In this document: positions 16,425 to 25,784 of the stretch, in pieces | How the letters are laid out: each line of letters opens with the position of its first letter | Position numbering within the stretch: the stretch's first letter is position 1 | DNA from: Clostridioides difficile ATCC 9689 = DSM 1296 | GTDB taxonomy: Bacteria > Bacillota > Clostridia > Peptostreptococcales > Peptostreptococcaceae | Direction: 5' to 3' | DNA length: 64,000 bases | NCBI RefSeq assembly: GCF_001077535.1 | Contig: NZ_CP011968.1 | Coordinates: forward strand, 3,658,001 to 3,722,000 | Notes under the pieces: generated by a model | What the model was told of the DNA's origin: nothing | Seen by the model: only the letters and a program-made list of their open reading frames with translations | Database searches by the model: none | Program-made: the position numbers and the translations under genes

Positions 16425-17228
16425 TTATTTGCTCATATCTTTAGACTTATCTATACAAGCAACAATAGATTTTATAACTGCTGCTCTAAAGCCTTCTTCT
16501 TCTAATACCTTAACAGCTTCTATAGTAGTTCCTGCTGGAGAACAAACCATATCTTTTAATTCACCTGGATGTTTTCCAGTTTCAAGAACCATCTTAGCTG
16601 ACCCCATTACTGCTTGAGATGCAAATTTATAAGCTTGTTGTCTTGGCATTCCAGCTAATACTGCTGCATCTGCCATAGCTTCTATAAACATAAATACATA
16701 TGCAGGAGAAGAACCACTAATACCTGTAACTGTATCCATTAAATATTCTGATACTATTTCTGCCTCACCAAAAGATTCAAACAGAGCCTTAATCATATTT
16801 AACTCTTCATCTGTTACATTACTATTTTTACAAAGAGCTGACATTCCTTCGCCAACAAGGGCTGGAGTATTAGGCATTACTCTTACTATTTTTTTATCTG
16901 AACCTATAAAACTTTCCAGACTTTCTATAGTTTTACCTGCTGCTATAGATACTATTATTTTATTTGCATCTATTAATTCTTTAAGTGGAGTTAAAGCCTT
17001 TTCGCATATATTAGGTTTAAGTGCTACTATTACCACATCAGAATTTGTAACAGCTACCTTTGAATCAGTTGTAGTATTTACTCCAAATTCTTCTTTTACT
17101 TTATCTAAGGCAACTTGGCTTAAATCTGATACAGTTATATCTTCTGCCTTTACTAATCCTGACTGTACTATGCCACCTATCATTGCACTTCCCATATTCC
17201 CTGAACCAATAAATCCTAAAGTTTTCAT
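16425..17228 (-). CDS. proC: Pyrroline-5-carboxylate reductase
   Basis: A 267-residue NAD(P)H-dependent enzyme that reduces 1-pyrroline-5-carboxylate to L-proline. The N-terminal Rossmann motif GFIGSGNMGSAMIGGI and the family signature region near the C-terminus (GSSPAYVFMFIEAM ... HPGELKDMVCSPAGTTIEA) are clear. It lies directly downstream of hypE-hypD on the same strand, separated by 324 bases containing a hairpin. This matches its known role of converting the HypD product (P5C) into proline, which C. difficile then uses as a Stickland electron acceptor. Confidence 0.96.
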   Translation of the reverse strand: MKTLGFIGSGNMGSAMIGGIVQSGLVKAEDITVSDLSQVALDKVKEEFGVNTTTDSKVAVTNSDVVIVALKPNICEKALTPLKELIDANKIIVSIAAGKTIESLESFIGSDKKIVRVMPNTPALVGEGMSALCKNSNVTDEELNMIKALFESFGEAEIVSEYLMDTVTGISGSSPAYVFMFIEAMADAAVLAGMPRQQAYKFASQAVMGSAKMVLETGKHPGELKDMVCSPAGTTIEAVKVLEEEGFRAAVIKSIVACIDKSKDMSK

Positions 17229-17424
17229 ATCAAATCTCCTTTTTTCTATTAGTTTTATTTTAAAGTAGCTAAATTGACTTTATTTTAACTGCTTAAAATT
17301 ATCTTATTTTTATAAAATATAACCTTATTATAACTATAATAAATTATTCTTTTGTATGTATTACTTACTAATATGTGTATGATTTACTAAATATAAATTT
17401 AACGATTTTTTCATTAAACTTAAC

Positions 17425-17454
17425 GAGCTAACTTCCTATTTAGAAAGTTAGCTC
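17425..17454 (-). terminator. Hairpin between hypD and proC
   Basis: GAGCTAACTT (17425-17434) and AAGTTAGCTC (17445-17454) are perfect 10-base arms. The T-run after it on the minus strand is weak, so it may be only a partial terminator or a processing site separating hypD from proC. Confidence 0.6.
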
Positions 17455-17552
17455 ATAATTAATCTAAAATTTTAAAAATGGAATCAAACCATTTATACTT
17501 TATTATATCAGTTACGATTTTATATAGTAAGAAGTTTTATTTACAAGCAAAC

Positions 17553-19922
17553 CTAGAATGTTTGCTCAGTTCTTCCTATTATCTCATCTTGTAGTGTTCT
17601 ACTTAAATTATTGAAATGGTCACTATATCCTGCAACTCTAACTATTAAGTCTTTATAATCCTGAGGATTCTTTTGAGCCTCTAACAGTACATTTTTATCA
17701 AATACATTAAATTGTATATGATGACCATCCATATTAAAGTATGCTCTTACTAGATTAGCCATATTATCTAACCCTTTTTCTCCTTGAACTACTGATGGTG
17801 CAAATCTTTGATTTAATAATGTTCCACCAGTTTTTATGTGGTCCATCTTAGCACAAGATTTTATAACTGCTGTAGGTCCATTAGTATCTCCACCTTTTTC
17901 AGGTGAAATTCCCTCTGAAACTGGTTTTGCACAAAGTCTACCATTTGGACTTGCTCCCATAATTTCTCCAAAGTATATATGACAAGTTGTTGGTAACATA
18001 TCTACTCTGTATTCTCCACCACAAACAGTTGGTCTACCAGTTACCTCATTGTAATATGCATTGAATATCTCTTGCATTATTTCATCAGCATAATCATCAT
18101 CATTTCCATATTTAGGAGTCTTATTTGAAACTAAATTAAGTATAGCTTCATATCCTTCAAAATTAGCATCAAGTGCTTTAAGCAATGTATCCATATCGAA
18201 TTTTTTCTTATCAAATACATTATATTTTATTGCTGTTAAACTATCTGTTATAGTTCCTATACCAACACCTTGTATATATCTAGTGTTGTATCTTGCTCCA
18301 CCTCTTTGGTAATCCTTGCCTTTTTCTATACAATCATCAACTATTGTAGACATAAGTGGACAAGGCATGTGTTTTGCACATATATTTTCTATCACAGCAT
18401 TTCCTTCTATTTTTATGTCAATCATATAATGTAATTGCTTTTTAAATGCTTCAAATAGTTCCTCATAAGATTGGAAATTTCTAGGGTCTCCAGTTTCAAT
18501 ACCTATTTGTTTTTTACTAATTGGGTCATATCCATTATTTAATGTTAATTCAAGTATTTTTGGAATGTTCATATATCCAGTTAGAACATATGCTTCTTTA
18601 CCAAAACATCCAGTTTCAACACAACCACTGGTTCCGCCAAGTCTTGCATCTTCTATAGTTTTTCCAGCTTCCATAAGCTCTTGAACTATTGCTTCAGTAT
18701 TATAAAATGCTGGTTGACCCCATCCTTTTCTTGATATTTCACAAGCTCTCTTTAAGAATTTTTGAGGAGTCTTTTTACTTATTTGAACATTTGAACTAGG
18801 TTGTATCAATTTCATTTCATCCATAACATCAAGTATTATATAACTAACTTCATTAACACCATCTTGACCATCTGGATTTATTCCACCAGTGTTTATATTT
18901 GCAAAATCTGTATATGTGCTACTTTCTTTTAATGTTATACCAACTTTTGGTGGTGCTGGCTGATTGTTAAATTTAACCCATAAACATTCAAGTAATTCTT
19001 GTGCTCTATCTCTATCTAGTATTCCATTTTCTACATCTCTTTCATAGAAAGGATTTAGATGTTGGTCAAGTCTTCCTGGAGTAAAAGCATCCCATATATT
19101 AAGTTCAGTAGTAACCCCTATATGAACAAACCAATACATTTGTATAGCTTGATGATAAGTTTCTGGTTTGTGAGCTGGTACAACATCACAAGTTTCAGCA
19201 ATTAGTAATAAATCTTTTTTCTTAGCTTCATCTGTTTCTTCTTCTGCCATTTGTCTTGCTTTCTCAGCATATCTTTTACCTAATATAACCATTGCATCAC
19301 AAGCTATTGCCATAGCTTCTAAATCTGCTTTTTTATTATATGCATCTAAATCATTAAGAAAATCTAGCTCTTTTAATCTTGCTTCTATGTCTTTCTTTAA
19401 ATCTAAAAATCCTTTTTTATATATTGTATCTCCACAAACTGTATGTCCTGGAGCTCTTTGTTCCATAAACTCTGTAAACATACCTGCTTCATATGCTGCT
19501 AACCACTCAGGTGTCATTGCATTTATTATCTTATCTCTTGTTTGTCTCTTTTTCCAAAAAGGAATTATTTCTTCTTTATGTATTTTTCTAGCTTCTTCTG
19601 ATACGCTAAAATTTATTATATCTCTATTGTGCATTACTTCTAAATCTTCCATTGTATGACAACAAATTTCTGGATATGTTGGTGCTCCATTAGGAGAATC
19701 ACCTTTTTCACCTACTATTAATTCTCCATCATTTATGCTAAGAGTTCTATTCTCAATATAATGCTTAAATGATAAAGCACGAAGTACAGGAATCTCTACA
19801 CTTCCCTCATATTTTTTATAAGCTTCTGTCATAAGTACTGCTCTTTCAATAGATATGTGTGGTTCTGCATTAATACTTTCTTCTCTTAATTTTTTAGTTC
19901 TCTCAAAAGTTCCTCTTGACAT
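17553..19922 (-). CDS. hypD: Trans-4-hydroxy-L-proline dehydratase (glycyl radical enzyme)
   Basis: A 789-residue glycyl radical enzyme. ATG 19922 follows GGAGGG; an earlier in-frame start is rejected. The thiyl radical Cys is in SGCVETG: counting from this start it is Cys434, with Glu436 beside it. The glycyl radical motif RVAGYSDHF near the C-terminus places the radical at Gly765. These positions agree with those I know for the characterised C. difficile HypD, which dehydrates trans-4-hydroxy-L-proline to pyrroline-5-carboxylate. The activating enzyme HypE ends 4 bases upstream and ProC lies downstream, so context supports this over choline, glycerol or pyruvate chemistry. Confidence 0.95.
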   Translation of the reverse strand: MSRGTFERTKKLREESINAEPHISIERAVLMTEAYKKYEGSVEIPVLRALSFKHYIENRTLSINDGELIVGEKGDSPNGAPTYPEICCHTMEDLEVMHNRDIINFSVSEEARKIHKEEIIPFWKKRQTRDKIINAMTPEWLAAYEAGMFTEFMEQRAPGHTVCGDTIYKKGFLDLKKDIEARLKELDFLNDLDAYNKKADLEAMAIACDAMVILGKRYAEKARQMAEEETDEAKKKDLLLIAETCDVVPAHKPETYHQAIQMYWFVHIGVTTELNIWDAFTPGRLDQHLNPFYERDVENGILDRDRAQELLECLWVKFNNQPAPPKVGITLKESSTYTDFANINTGGINPDGQDGVNEVSYIILDVMDEMKLIQPSSNVQISKKTPQKFLKRACEISRKGWGQPAFYNTEAIVQELMEAGKTIEDARLGGTSGCVETGCFGKEAYVLTGYMNIPKILELTLNNGYDPISKKQIGIETGDPRNFQSYEELFEAFKKQLHYMIDIKIEGNAVIENICAKHMPCPLMSTIVDDCIEKGKDYQRGGARYNTRYIQGVGIGTITDSLTAIKYNVFDKKKFDMDTLLKALDANFEGYEAILNLVSNKTPKYGNDDDYADEIMQEIFNAYYNEVTGRPTVCGGEYRVDMLPTTCHIYFGEIMGASPNGRLCAKPVSEGISPEKGGDTNGPTAVIKSCAKMDHIKTGGTLLNQRFAPSVVQGEKGLDNMANLVRAYFNMDGHHIQFNVFDKNVLLEAQKNPQDYKDLIVRVAGYSDHFNNLSRTLQDEIIGRTEQTF

Positions 19923-19926
19923 TTTA

Positions 19927-20835
19927 TTACCCTCCAATCTTAGTATTGAAATTACTTGCTTCAAACAGTCTTTTTATTTCCTCTAATTTTTCTTCTGATG
20001 GTCTTTGTAGTTCTTCTCCTTCATACTTTTTATAAATTTTATCATACTTGTGTTTACCAATATTATGATATGGAAGAAGACTTACTGCTTGTATATTCAA
20101 AGGCTTTAAAAACTCTATCATTTTTTTAACCTCTAAATTTTCATCATCTACATTTACTCCTACAATTAATGGTATTCTTATATTTATGTTAGCCCCTAAT
20201 TCACTTAAAATCTTAACATTTTTCAGTATTAAGTCATTTGATTTTCCTGTAAATTTTATGTGCTTATCTTCATCAATAAGCTTAATATCATATAAAAACA
20301 AATCTGCACATTTAGCAACTCTTTCATAATTTTCTGACTTTGCATAGCCACATGTATCAATTGCTACATGGATTCCCTTTGATTTGCACATGTTTATTAC
20401 TCCACAAATGAAGTCCATATCTTGAGCCATTACTTCTCCACCTGATAGAGTTACTCCACCACCTGATTCTTCATAGAAAATTCTATCCTTCTCTATCTCT
20501 TTAACCAAATCTCTTACAGAATACTCTTGACCAACAATCTCTCTTGCATTGTTTACACAATAGTCTAAGCAAGTTTCACAAAACTCACACTTATCTTGGT
20601 CTAAGCATATTTTTGTTTCACCTTTGTAAATTGCCTTATGAGGGCATATATTTATACATGCTTCACATTTTGAACATCTTTCTTCATTATACAAAACTTG
20701 TTTTGTATATGTTTGACTCTCTGGATTATGACACCAAACACATTCAAGTGGACACCCTTTAAAAAATACTGTACTTCTTATCCCTGGTCCATCATGTATG
20801 CTACATTTTTGTAAGTTTATAACTAATGGATTCAT
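19927..20835 (-). CDS. hypE: HypD-activating radical SAM enzyme
   Basis: A 302-residue radical SAM enzyme that installs the glycyl radical on HypD. The site-differentiated 4Fe-4S cluster cysteines are in KGCPLECVWCHNPES (CxxxxCxxC spacing variant of GRE activases with C-PLE-C-VW-C). It carries the insert of two ferredoxin-like clusters (CSKCEACINICPHKAI and CEFCETCLDYC) typical of activases outside the PFL type. The SAM-binding GGG motif (SGGGVTLSGGEV) is present. It is the first gene of the pair, with hypD 4 bases downstream, so translation is probably coupled. Confidence 0.94.
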   Translation of the reverse strand: MNPLVINLQKCSIHDGPGIRSTVFFKGCPLECVWCHNPESQTYTKQVLYNEERCSKCEACINICPHKAIYKGETKICLDQDKCEFCETCLDYCVNNAREIVGQEYSVRDLVKEIEKDRIFYEESGGGVTLSGGEVMAQDMDFICGVINMCKSKGIHVAIDTCGYAKSENYERVAKCADLFLYDIKLIDEDKHIKFTGKSNDLILKNVKILSELGANINIRIPLIVGVNVDDENLEVKKMIEFLKPLNIQAVSLLPYHNIGKHKYDKIYKKYEGEELQRPSEEKLEEIKRLFEASNFNTKIGG

Positions 20836-20891
20836 GATTTTTCACCCCTAAATAATATCCATTCCATTTTTTCATTTTTATGCAATTCATC

Positions 20892-20912
20892 TTCATAGAA
20901 TATACCTATGAA
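20892..20912 (-). promoter_or_regulatory. Inverted repeat over the candidate hypE promoter
   Basis: TTCATAG (20892-20898), 7 bases, CTATGAA (20906-20912). On the minus strand a possible -10 (TATATT) lies in the spacer, with a weak TTGTAG 16 bases upstream. A dyad of this size and position suggests a repressor or activator site. The promoter call itself is weak. Confidence 0.45.
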
Positions 20913-21129
20913 AAGCATTTCTACAATTACATAATACTATATTTGTTATTATTTTGTCTATATATTTTTAGTAATATTAAAAAATTTTATTTTATTATGA
21001 TATTTATATTGTTTTTGTAAATTAAATTTAAATATTTATTAAATTTATTTTTATAAGAAAATATAGCAATAAACTATAAACAATACATCATTTTAATTAA
21101 TTTAGATGTATATACTATAAAAATTAAAT

Positions 21130-21165
21130 AAAAATAGAGACTACACTTTACCATGTAGTCTCTAT
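21130..21165 (-). terminator. htrA terminator
   Basis: ATAGAGACTACA (21134-21145) and TGTAGTCTCTAT (21154-21165) are perfect 12-base arms with an 8-base loop, followed on the minus strand by a T-rich tract. Confidence 0.9.
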
Positions 21166-21179
21166 CTTTCTGGTCATAT

Positions 21180-22259
21180 TTAGAAATTCACATTTATTGT
21201 TACTGCTTTTCCGCCTCTATTTACTGTTATTTTTGTACTAGCACCTTTTGAGAAAGTATACAACTTTTTATTTAAATCATTCATACCTGTTATATCTGTA
21301 TCTCCTACTTTAGTTATAATATCCCCTACCTTTACTCCAGCTTTTTCTGCTGATGAACCAGATATTACTTCTGCAACATAAACACCTTTATCAGTACTTA
21401 ATTTTGTACCTGTTGCTGCTTCATAATTTGATACATCTGTACCTTTTATGCCTAAAGTTACTTTTTCATATTTTCCATTTTTGATTACTTCTTCAACTAT
21501 ACTCTTAGCTGTATTGATTGGTATTGCAAATCCTAATCCTTCTGCTTGAGAAGCTTTTGCTGTGTTTATACCAATTACTTGACCTTTTTGATTTAACAAT
21601 GGTCCTCCACTATTTCCTGCATTTATACTTGCATCAGTTTGTAATAAACCAGTCATATTAGTTTTTTCTGTTTGTATAGTTCTATCTAATCCACTTATTA
21701 TCCCTTGAGTAACTGTTTTTTGAAAATCTAATCCAAGAGGATTACCTATTGCTATTGATATATCTCCAACTTTTACTTTGTCACTATCAGCAAATTCTGC
21801 TGGTGTTAGTCCAGTTTTATCAACCTTAACTATAGCTAAATCAAGTTGTTGGTCAAACCATACTACTTTACCTGAAGTTGTTGAACCATCATTGAATAAT
21901 ACATTTACACTTGTAGCTTGACCATCTGATATAACATGAGAATTAGTAAGTATATATCCATTTGAATCAACTATGATTCCAGTTCCTACACCTTGTGTTT
22001 CAGTTGGTATTGCAAACATATTACTAGTATCAACACTAGTTGTTGTAATACCTACAACAGATGGCGTAGCTTTTTCTGCAACTGCTTGATAAATATTTTG
22101 ACTCTTACCATCATCATTTACAACTATCGGCGTAGAACTTCCTGTAGATTTACTTACTAAATTGTCCTTAACTAAAATTATTGTTAGAAAACTACTAAGT
22201 ATTGAACTTATTATAGCAACTAATATTACTAAACTTATCCCTTTCTTTCTTCTTGACAT
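21180..22259 (-). CDS. htrA: HtrA/DegP-type serine protease
   Basis: A 359-residue membrane-anchored quality-control protease. An N-terminal hydrophobic helix (about residues 9-30) anchors it, with the catalytic domain outside the cytoplasm. The triad is visible: His108 in LTNSHVIS, Asp140 in QQLDLAIVKVD and Ser217 in GNSGGPL. A single PDZ domain fills the last 90 residues (GVYVAEVISGSSAEKAGVKVGDII). Members degrade misfolded extracellular proteins under heat or envelope stress. It stands alone between its own terminator and the pgi terminator. Confidence 0.95.
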   Translation of the reverse strand: MSRRKKGISLVILVAIISSILSSFLTIILVKDNLVSKSTGSSTPIVVNDDGKSQNIYQAVAEKATPSVVGITTTSVDTSNMFAIPTETQGVGTGIIVDSNGYILTNSHVISDGQATSVNVLFNDGSTTSGKVVWFDQQLDLAIVKVDKTGLTPAEFADSDKVKVGDISIAIGNPLGLDFQKTVTQGIISGLDRTIQTEKTNMTGLLQTDASINAGNSGGPLLNQKGQVIGINTAKASQAEGLGFAIPINTAKSIVEEVIKNGKYEKVTLGIKGTDVSNYEAATGTKLSTDKGVYVAEVISGSSAEKAGVKVGDIITKVGDTDITGMNDLNKKLYTFSKGASTKITVNRGGKAVTINVNF

Positions 22260-22323
22260 CTCATACCACTCCCTATCTTAATATAATATAAATTATCAAA
22301 ATATATTTTTCCCAATTTTTCAT

Positions 22324-22375
22324 AAAAAAAATGAAATCATCTATTTTGAGTAAACTCCTTTTCGATGATTTCATT
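22324..22375 (-). terminator. pgi terminator
   Basis: AATGAAATCATC (22330-22341) and GATGATTTCATT (22364-22375) are perfect 12-base arms. On the minus strand the hairpin runs into a T-run (22330-22324). Confidence 0.88.
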
Positions 22376-22414
22376 ATATTATTTTAATCTTAATTAAACC
22401 TTAACTATTTAAAA

Positions 22415-23764
22415 TTATTTAAGTCTTTTTTCTAGCTCTTCCTTTTCTTTTTCATAACCTGGTTTGCCTAGTAAAGCAAACATATTTTTCTTGTAAGCTT
22501 CTACTCCTGGTTGGTCAAATGGATTAACTCCCAATAAATATCCACTTATTCCACAAGCCTTCTCAAAGAAATAAACTAAATATCCAAAATTATACTCATC
22601 TAGTTGAGGTATATTTATTACTAAATTAGGTACTTTTCCATCTGTATGAGCCAATAGAGTTCCTTCAAAAGCTTTATGATTTACAAAATCTACAGTCTTG
22701 CCTGCTAAATAATTTAAACCATCTAAGTCTACTTCCTCTGAACTTATAGTTATATTTCTCTTACAGTTTTCAACATTAAGTACTGTCTCAAATAAAAGCC
22801 TTTTTCCATCTTGTATGTATTGACCCATAGAATGTAAATCTGTTGAGAAATCTACAGAAGCAGGGAATAAACCTTTATTTTCTTTTCCTTCACTTTCTCC
22901 ATAAAGCTGTTTCCACCACTCACTTACATAATGTAGTTGAGGTTCATAGTTCACTAATAACTCTACATCTTTTCCTTTTCTATGTAAAATTGTTCTAGCA
23001 ACAGCATATCTATAACTATCATTACTTTTTAAGTCAGGATTTTGAAATGCTTCTCTAGCATCATTTGCGCCTTTCATCATAGCATCAATATCAAGTCCAG
23101 CAGCAGCAATAGGAAGTAACCCAACTGCTGTCAATACAGAAAAACGACCACCTACATCATCTGGTATTACAAAAGTCTCATATCCTTCTTCTGTAGCTAA
23201 CTGTCTAAGTGCACCTTTACTTGCATCTGTTGTTGCATAAATTCTCTTTCTTGCTTCTTCCTTACCATACTTTTTCTCTAAGTAATCTTTAAATATTCTA
23301 AAAGCCAGAGCTGGTTCTGTAGTAGTTCCTGATTTAGATATTACATTTACAGAAATATCCTTTCCTTCAATTATATCTAATAAATCCATAATATATGTTG
23401 AGCTTATATTATGCCCTACAAAATATACTTCTGGAGCCTTTCTTTGCTCTTTTTTAAGTCCATTCCTAAAAGAATGACTTACCATATCTATAGCAGCTCT
23501 CGAACCTAAATAAGAGCCTCCTATACCTATTACCAAAAGAACATCTGAGTCTGATTTTATCTTATCAGCAGATTTTTTTATTCTGTCAAACTCTTCTTTA
23601 TCATAATTTTTAGGAAGGTCTATCCATCCTAAAAAAGTATTTCCTAAACCAGTTTTATTATGTAACATGTCGTGCGCAACATCTACATATGGTTGCATGA
23701 CATCTATTTCGTTTTGACAAAAAAACTCTGTAGCTTTACTATAATCAAAATTTATTTTTCCCAT
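22415..23764 (-). CDS. pgi: Glucose-6-phosphate isomerase
   Basis: A 449-residue glycolytic enzyme interconverting glucose 6-phosphate and fructose 6-phosphate. The length is typical of the short Firmicute type. SIS-fold phosphate-binding loops ([17 protein letters not shown] and [17 protein letters not shown]) and the signature [21 protein letters not shown] are present, as is the catalytic [14 protein letters not shown] region and the C-terminal [14 protein letters not shown]. It is a single-gene unit, flanked by terminators on both sides. Confidence 0.97.
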   Translation of the reverse strand: MGKINFDYSKATEFFCQNEIDVMQPYVDVAHDMLHNKTGLGNTFLGWIDLPKNYDKEEFDRIKKSADKIKSDSDVLLVIGIGGSYLGSRAAIDMVSHSFRNGLKKEQRKAPEVYFVGHNISSTYIMDLLDIIEGKDISVNVISKSGTTTEPALAFRIFKDYLEKKYGKEEARKRIYATTDASKGALRQLATEEGYETFVIPDDVGGRFSVLTAVGLLPIAAAGLDIDAMMKGANDAREAFQNPDLKSNDSYRYAVARTILHRKGKDVELLVNYEPQLHYVSEWWKQLYGESEGKENKGLFPASVDFSTDLHSMGQYIQDGKRLLFETVLNVENCKRNITISSEEVDLDGLNYLAGKTVDFVNHKAFEGTLLAHTDGKVPNLVINIPQLDEYNFGYLVYFFEKACGISGYLLGVNPFDQPGVEAYKKNMFALLGKPGYEKEKEELEKRLK

Positions 23765-23940
23765 TTAAATCCCTCTTTTCAGCATATTCGTTTTAAAGAG
23801 ATTATAACACAAAATATAGGTGTTTTTTTTAAAAGTTTGCCACAAAATCATACATATCTCATCATTTATTATCAGGAAATCGATTCTTCTAAATGCTATA
23901 ACTATGTATAAATTTAAAAATTTTAGTCAAATAAATTTAC

Positions 23941-23977
23941 AAAAAAAGAAACTCTAAACGTATCATTTAAAGTTTCT
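23941..23977 (-). terminator. Terminator of the Na/Pi cotransporter gene
   Basis: AGAAACT (23947-23953) and AGTTTCT (23971-23977) with TAAA/TTTA pairing inside, followed on the minus strand by seven T residues. Confidence 0.85.
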
Positions 23978-24028
23978 CTTTTATTTATCCTCTATTTTAA
24001 ATTTTATATTATTTTAAATTAATTATTT

Positions 24029-25657
24029 TTAATCATTTCCTAATCTCTTTGCTATAACTTGTTGTGCTATATTGACAGCATGGTCAGATATTCTCTCTAA
24101 ATTACTTATTACGTCTAAATAAATAACTCCATTTTCTATACTACATAGATTATTGTTCAATCTATACATGTGATTAGCTCTACAAGATTTCTCCATTATA
24201 TCAACTTGTTCTTCAATTTTTATAACCTTACAAGCTAAATCAACATTATCAGTTCTCATTGATTCTAATGCATAAGTATATGCTGAAACAACTCTATTAT
24301 ACATAACATCAAGTTCAGATTGTCCTTCTTCTGAGAAAGAAATATTTGAATCTATTGCAACTTGCGATAATTCAGCTATATTTTTAGCGTGGTCACCAAT
24401 TCTTTCTATATCATTGACTGTATTAAACAAAGTATCCACAACTTCTCTTGAATCATCATCTAAAGGTGCTTTTGAAAGTTTAAGTAAATAATTTAAAATA
24501 GCTTTCTGTAAATCATTGATTAATCTCTCTCGCCTATATGTCTTATCTATTTTTTCAGTTGAATGTTCTACTAAAGCTTCCATAGATGCATTTAGGCTTT
24601 CCTTCGCCTTCTCACCCATACGAAGTGCTTCTTTTATCGTATTTGCAAGAGCTATAGAAGGAGTTTCTATCATTCTATCATCTATATATTTAATAGTTTT
24701 AGTTTCATCTTCATCTATATCACCTGCTCTATCAGGAACAAGCTTTATAGCTAGTTTTATAATAAGATTTGTAAATGGTAAAAGTATCAATACAGATATT
24801 ATATTAAACAATGTATGTGTATTAGCTATTTGTCTTGCAACATTGCTTGGGTCCCAACTTGTAACCATGCTTACTACTGGTTTATTCAAGAATATTAAGA
24901 ATATCACTGTTCCTAAAACATTGAAGATTAGATGCATCATAGCTGCTCTTCGTGCATTTTTGTTAGCACCAATACTTGATAACAGTGAAGTTACACATGT
25001 ACCAATATTTTGGCCATAAAGAATTGGCAGTGCTGCTGATAGTGGCACTAGACCTTCTGCTGCCAGTGCAACCAACATACCCATAGATGCACTTGAACTT
25101 TGTATTATTGCTGTAATCCCAAATCCCAATAATAATCCAAGTAGTGGATATCTACCAAATGTAACAAGTAAGTCAGTAAATCCTTGATAGTCTCTTAGTG
25201 GCTCCACTGCCATCTTCATAAAATCCATACCTGTAAATAATATACCAAAACCTATAAGTATTTCGGCTATATTTTTTATTCTAGGCTTATTTCCAAATAA
25301 ATAAAGTATAATACCTACACCTAATGCTACTGGGGCCATACCAGTTAAGTCGAAAGATACCAATTGGGCTGTAACAGTAGTCCCTATATTAGCACCCATT
25401 ATAACTCCTATTGCCTGTTTTAAAGTCATTATTCCTGCATTTACGAAACCAACAACCATTACAGTAGTAGCACTTGAACTTTGTATTACTGCTGTAACTC
25501 CTGTACCTACCAAAACTCCCATAAATAGGTTACTAGTAAGTAGTTTTATTATCTTTTTTAGCTTTGTCCCAGCAGATTTTTGAAGACCTTCTCCCATAAG
25601 GTTCATACCATATAAGAACAGACCTAATCCACCCATTAGACTTATTATAATGTTCAA
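24029..25657 (-). CDS. Na/Pi cotransporter family protein with PhoU-like domain
   Basis: A 542-residue protein. The N-terminal half holds two inverted Na/Pi-cotransporter repeats, recognisable by QSSSATTVMVVGFVNAGIM and QSSSASMGMLVALAAEGLV, with several membrane helices. From about residue 335 a soluble all-helical PhoU-like domain follows (two RIGDHA-type motifs: NDIERIGDHAKNIAEL and SNLERISDHAVNIAQ). Such proteins import phosphate with sodium or regulate phosphate homeostasis. Upstream TTAACA repeats suggest Pho control, in parallel with pstS. Confidence 0.92.
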   Translation of the reverse strand: MNIIISLMGGLGLFLYGMNLMGEGLQKSAGTKLKKIIKLLTSNLFMGVLVGTGVTAVIQSSSATTVMVVGFVNAGIMTLKQAIGVIMGANIGTTVTAQLVSFDLTGMAPVALGVGIILYLFGNKPRIKNIAEILIGFGILFTGMDFMKMAVEPLRDYQGFTDLLVTFGRYPLLGLLLGFGITAIIQSSSASMGMLVALAAEGLVPLSAALPILYGQNIGTCVTSLLSSIGANKNARRAAMMHLIFNVLGTVIFLIFLNKPVVSMVTSWDPSNVARQIANTHTLFNIISVLILLPFTNLIIKLAIKLVPDRAGDIDEDETKTIKYIDDRMIETPSIALANTIKEALRMGEKAKESLNASMEALVEHSTEKIDKTYRRERLINDLQKAILNYLLKLSKAPLDDDSREVVDTLFNTVNDIERIGDHAKNIAELSQVAIDSNISFSEEGQSELDVMYNRVVSAYTYALESMRTDNVDLACKVIKIEEQVDIMEKSCRANHMYRLNNNLCSIENGVIYLDVISNLERISDHAVNIAQQVIAKRLGND

Positions 25658-25738
25658 ATTATTTCCTCCTTGTAAAGAGATTACTGTATCTAAAAATTTT
25701 ATAACCTATTGTATTTTATCAAATTATAGGAGTGATAA

Positions 25739-25784
25739 TGTTAAATTCATGTTAAATATTAAAAAATCATTAAGTTTATGTTAA
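25739..25784 (-). promoter_or_regulatory. PhoP-box-like repeats upstream of the Na/Pi cotransporter
   Basis: Minus-strand TTAACA hexamers at plus positions 25739-25744, 25750-25755 and 25779-25784, plus TTAATG at 25768-25773. Within each pair the start-to-start spacing is 11 bases, as in Gram-positive Pho boxes. The most distal repeat overlaps the stop of the upstream gene. A possible -10 (TACAAT) lies near 25707-25712. Confidence 0.65.

Larger units (their letters stand above)
20836..21179 (-). other. hypE upstream region
   Basis: A 344-base, very AT-rich gap. It contains a candidate hypE promoter with an inverted repeat at 20892-20912 and, at the far end, the htrA terminator (21130-21165). 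No gene is seen. Confidence 0.5.

Noticed and set aside
24516-25019. Plus-strand frame of 167 codons opposite the Na/Pi cotransporter
   Set aside because: Shadow of a real gene; no motif and composition typical of antisense reading.
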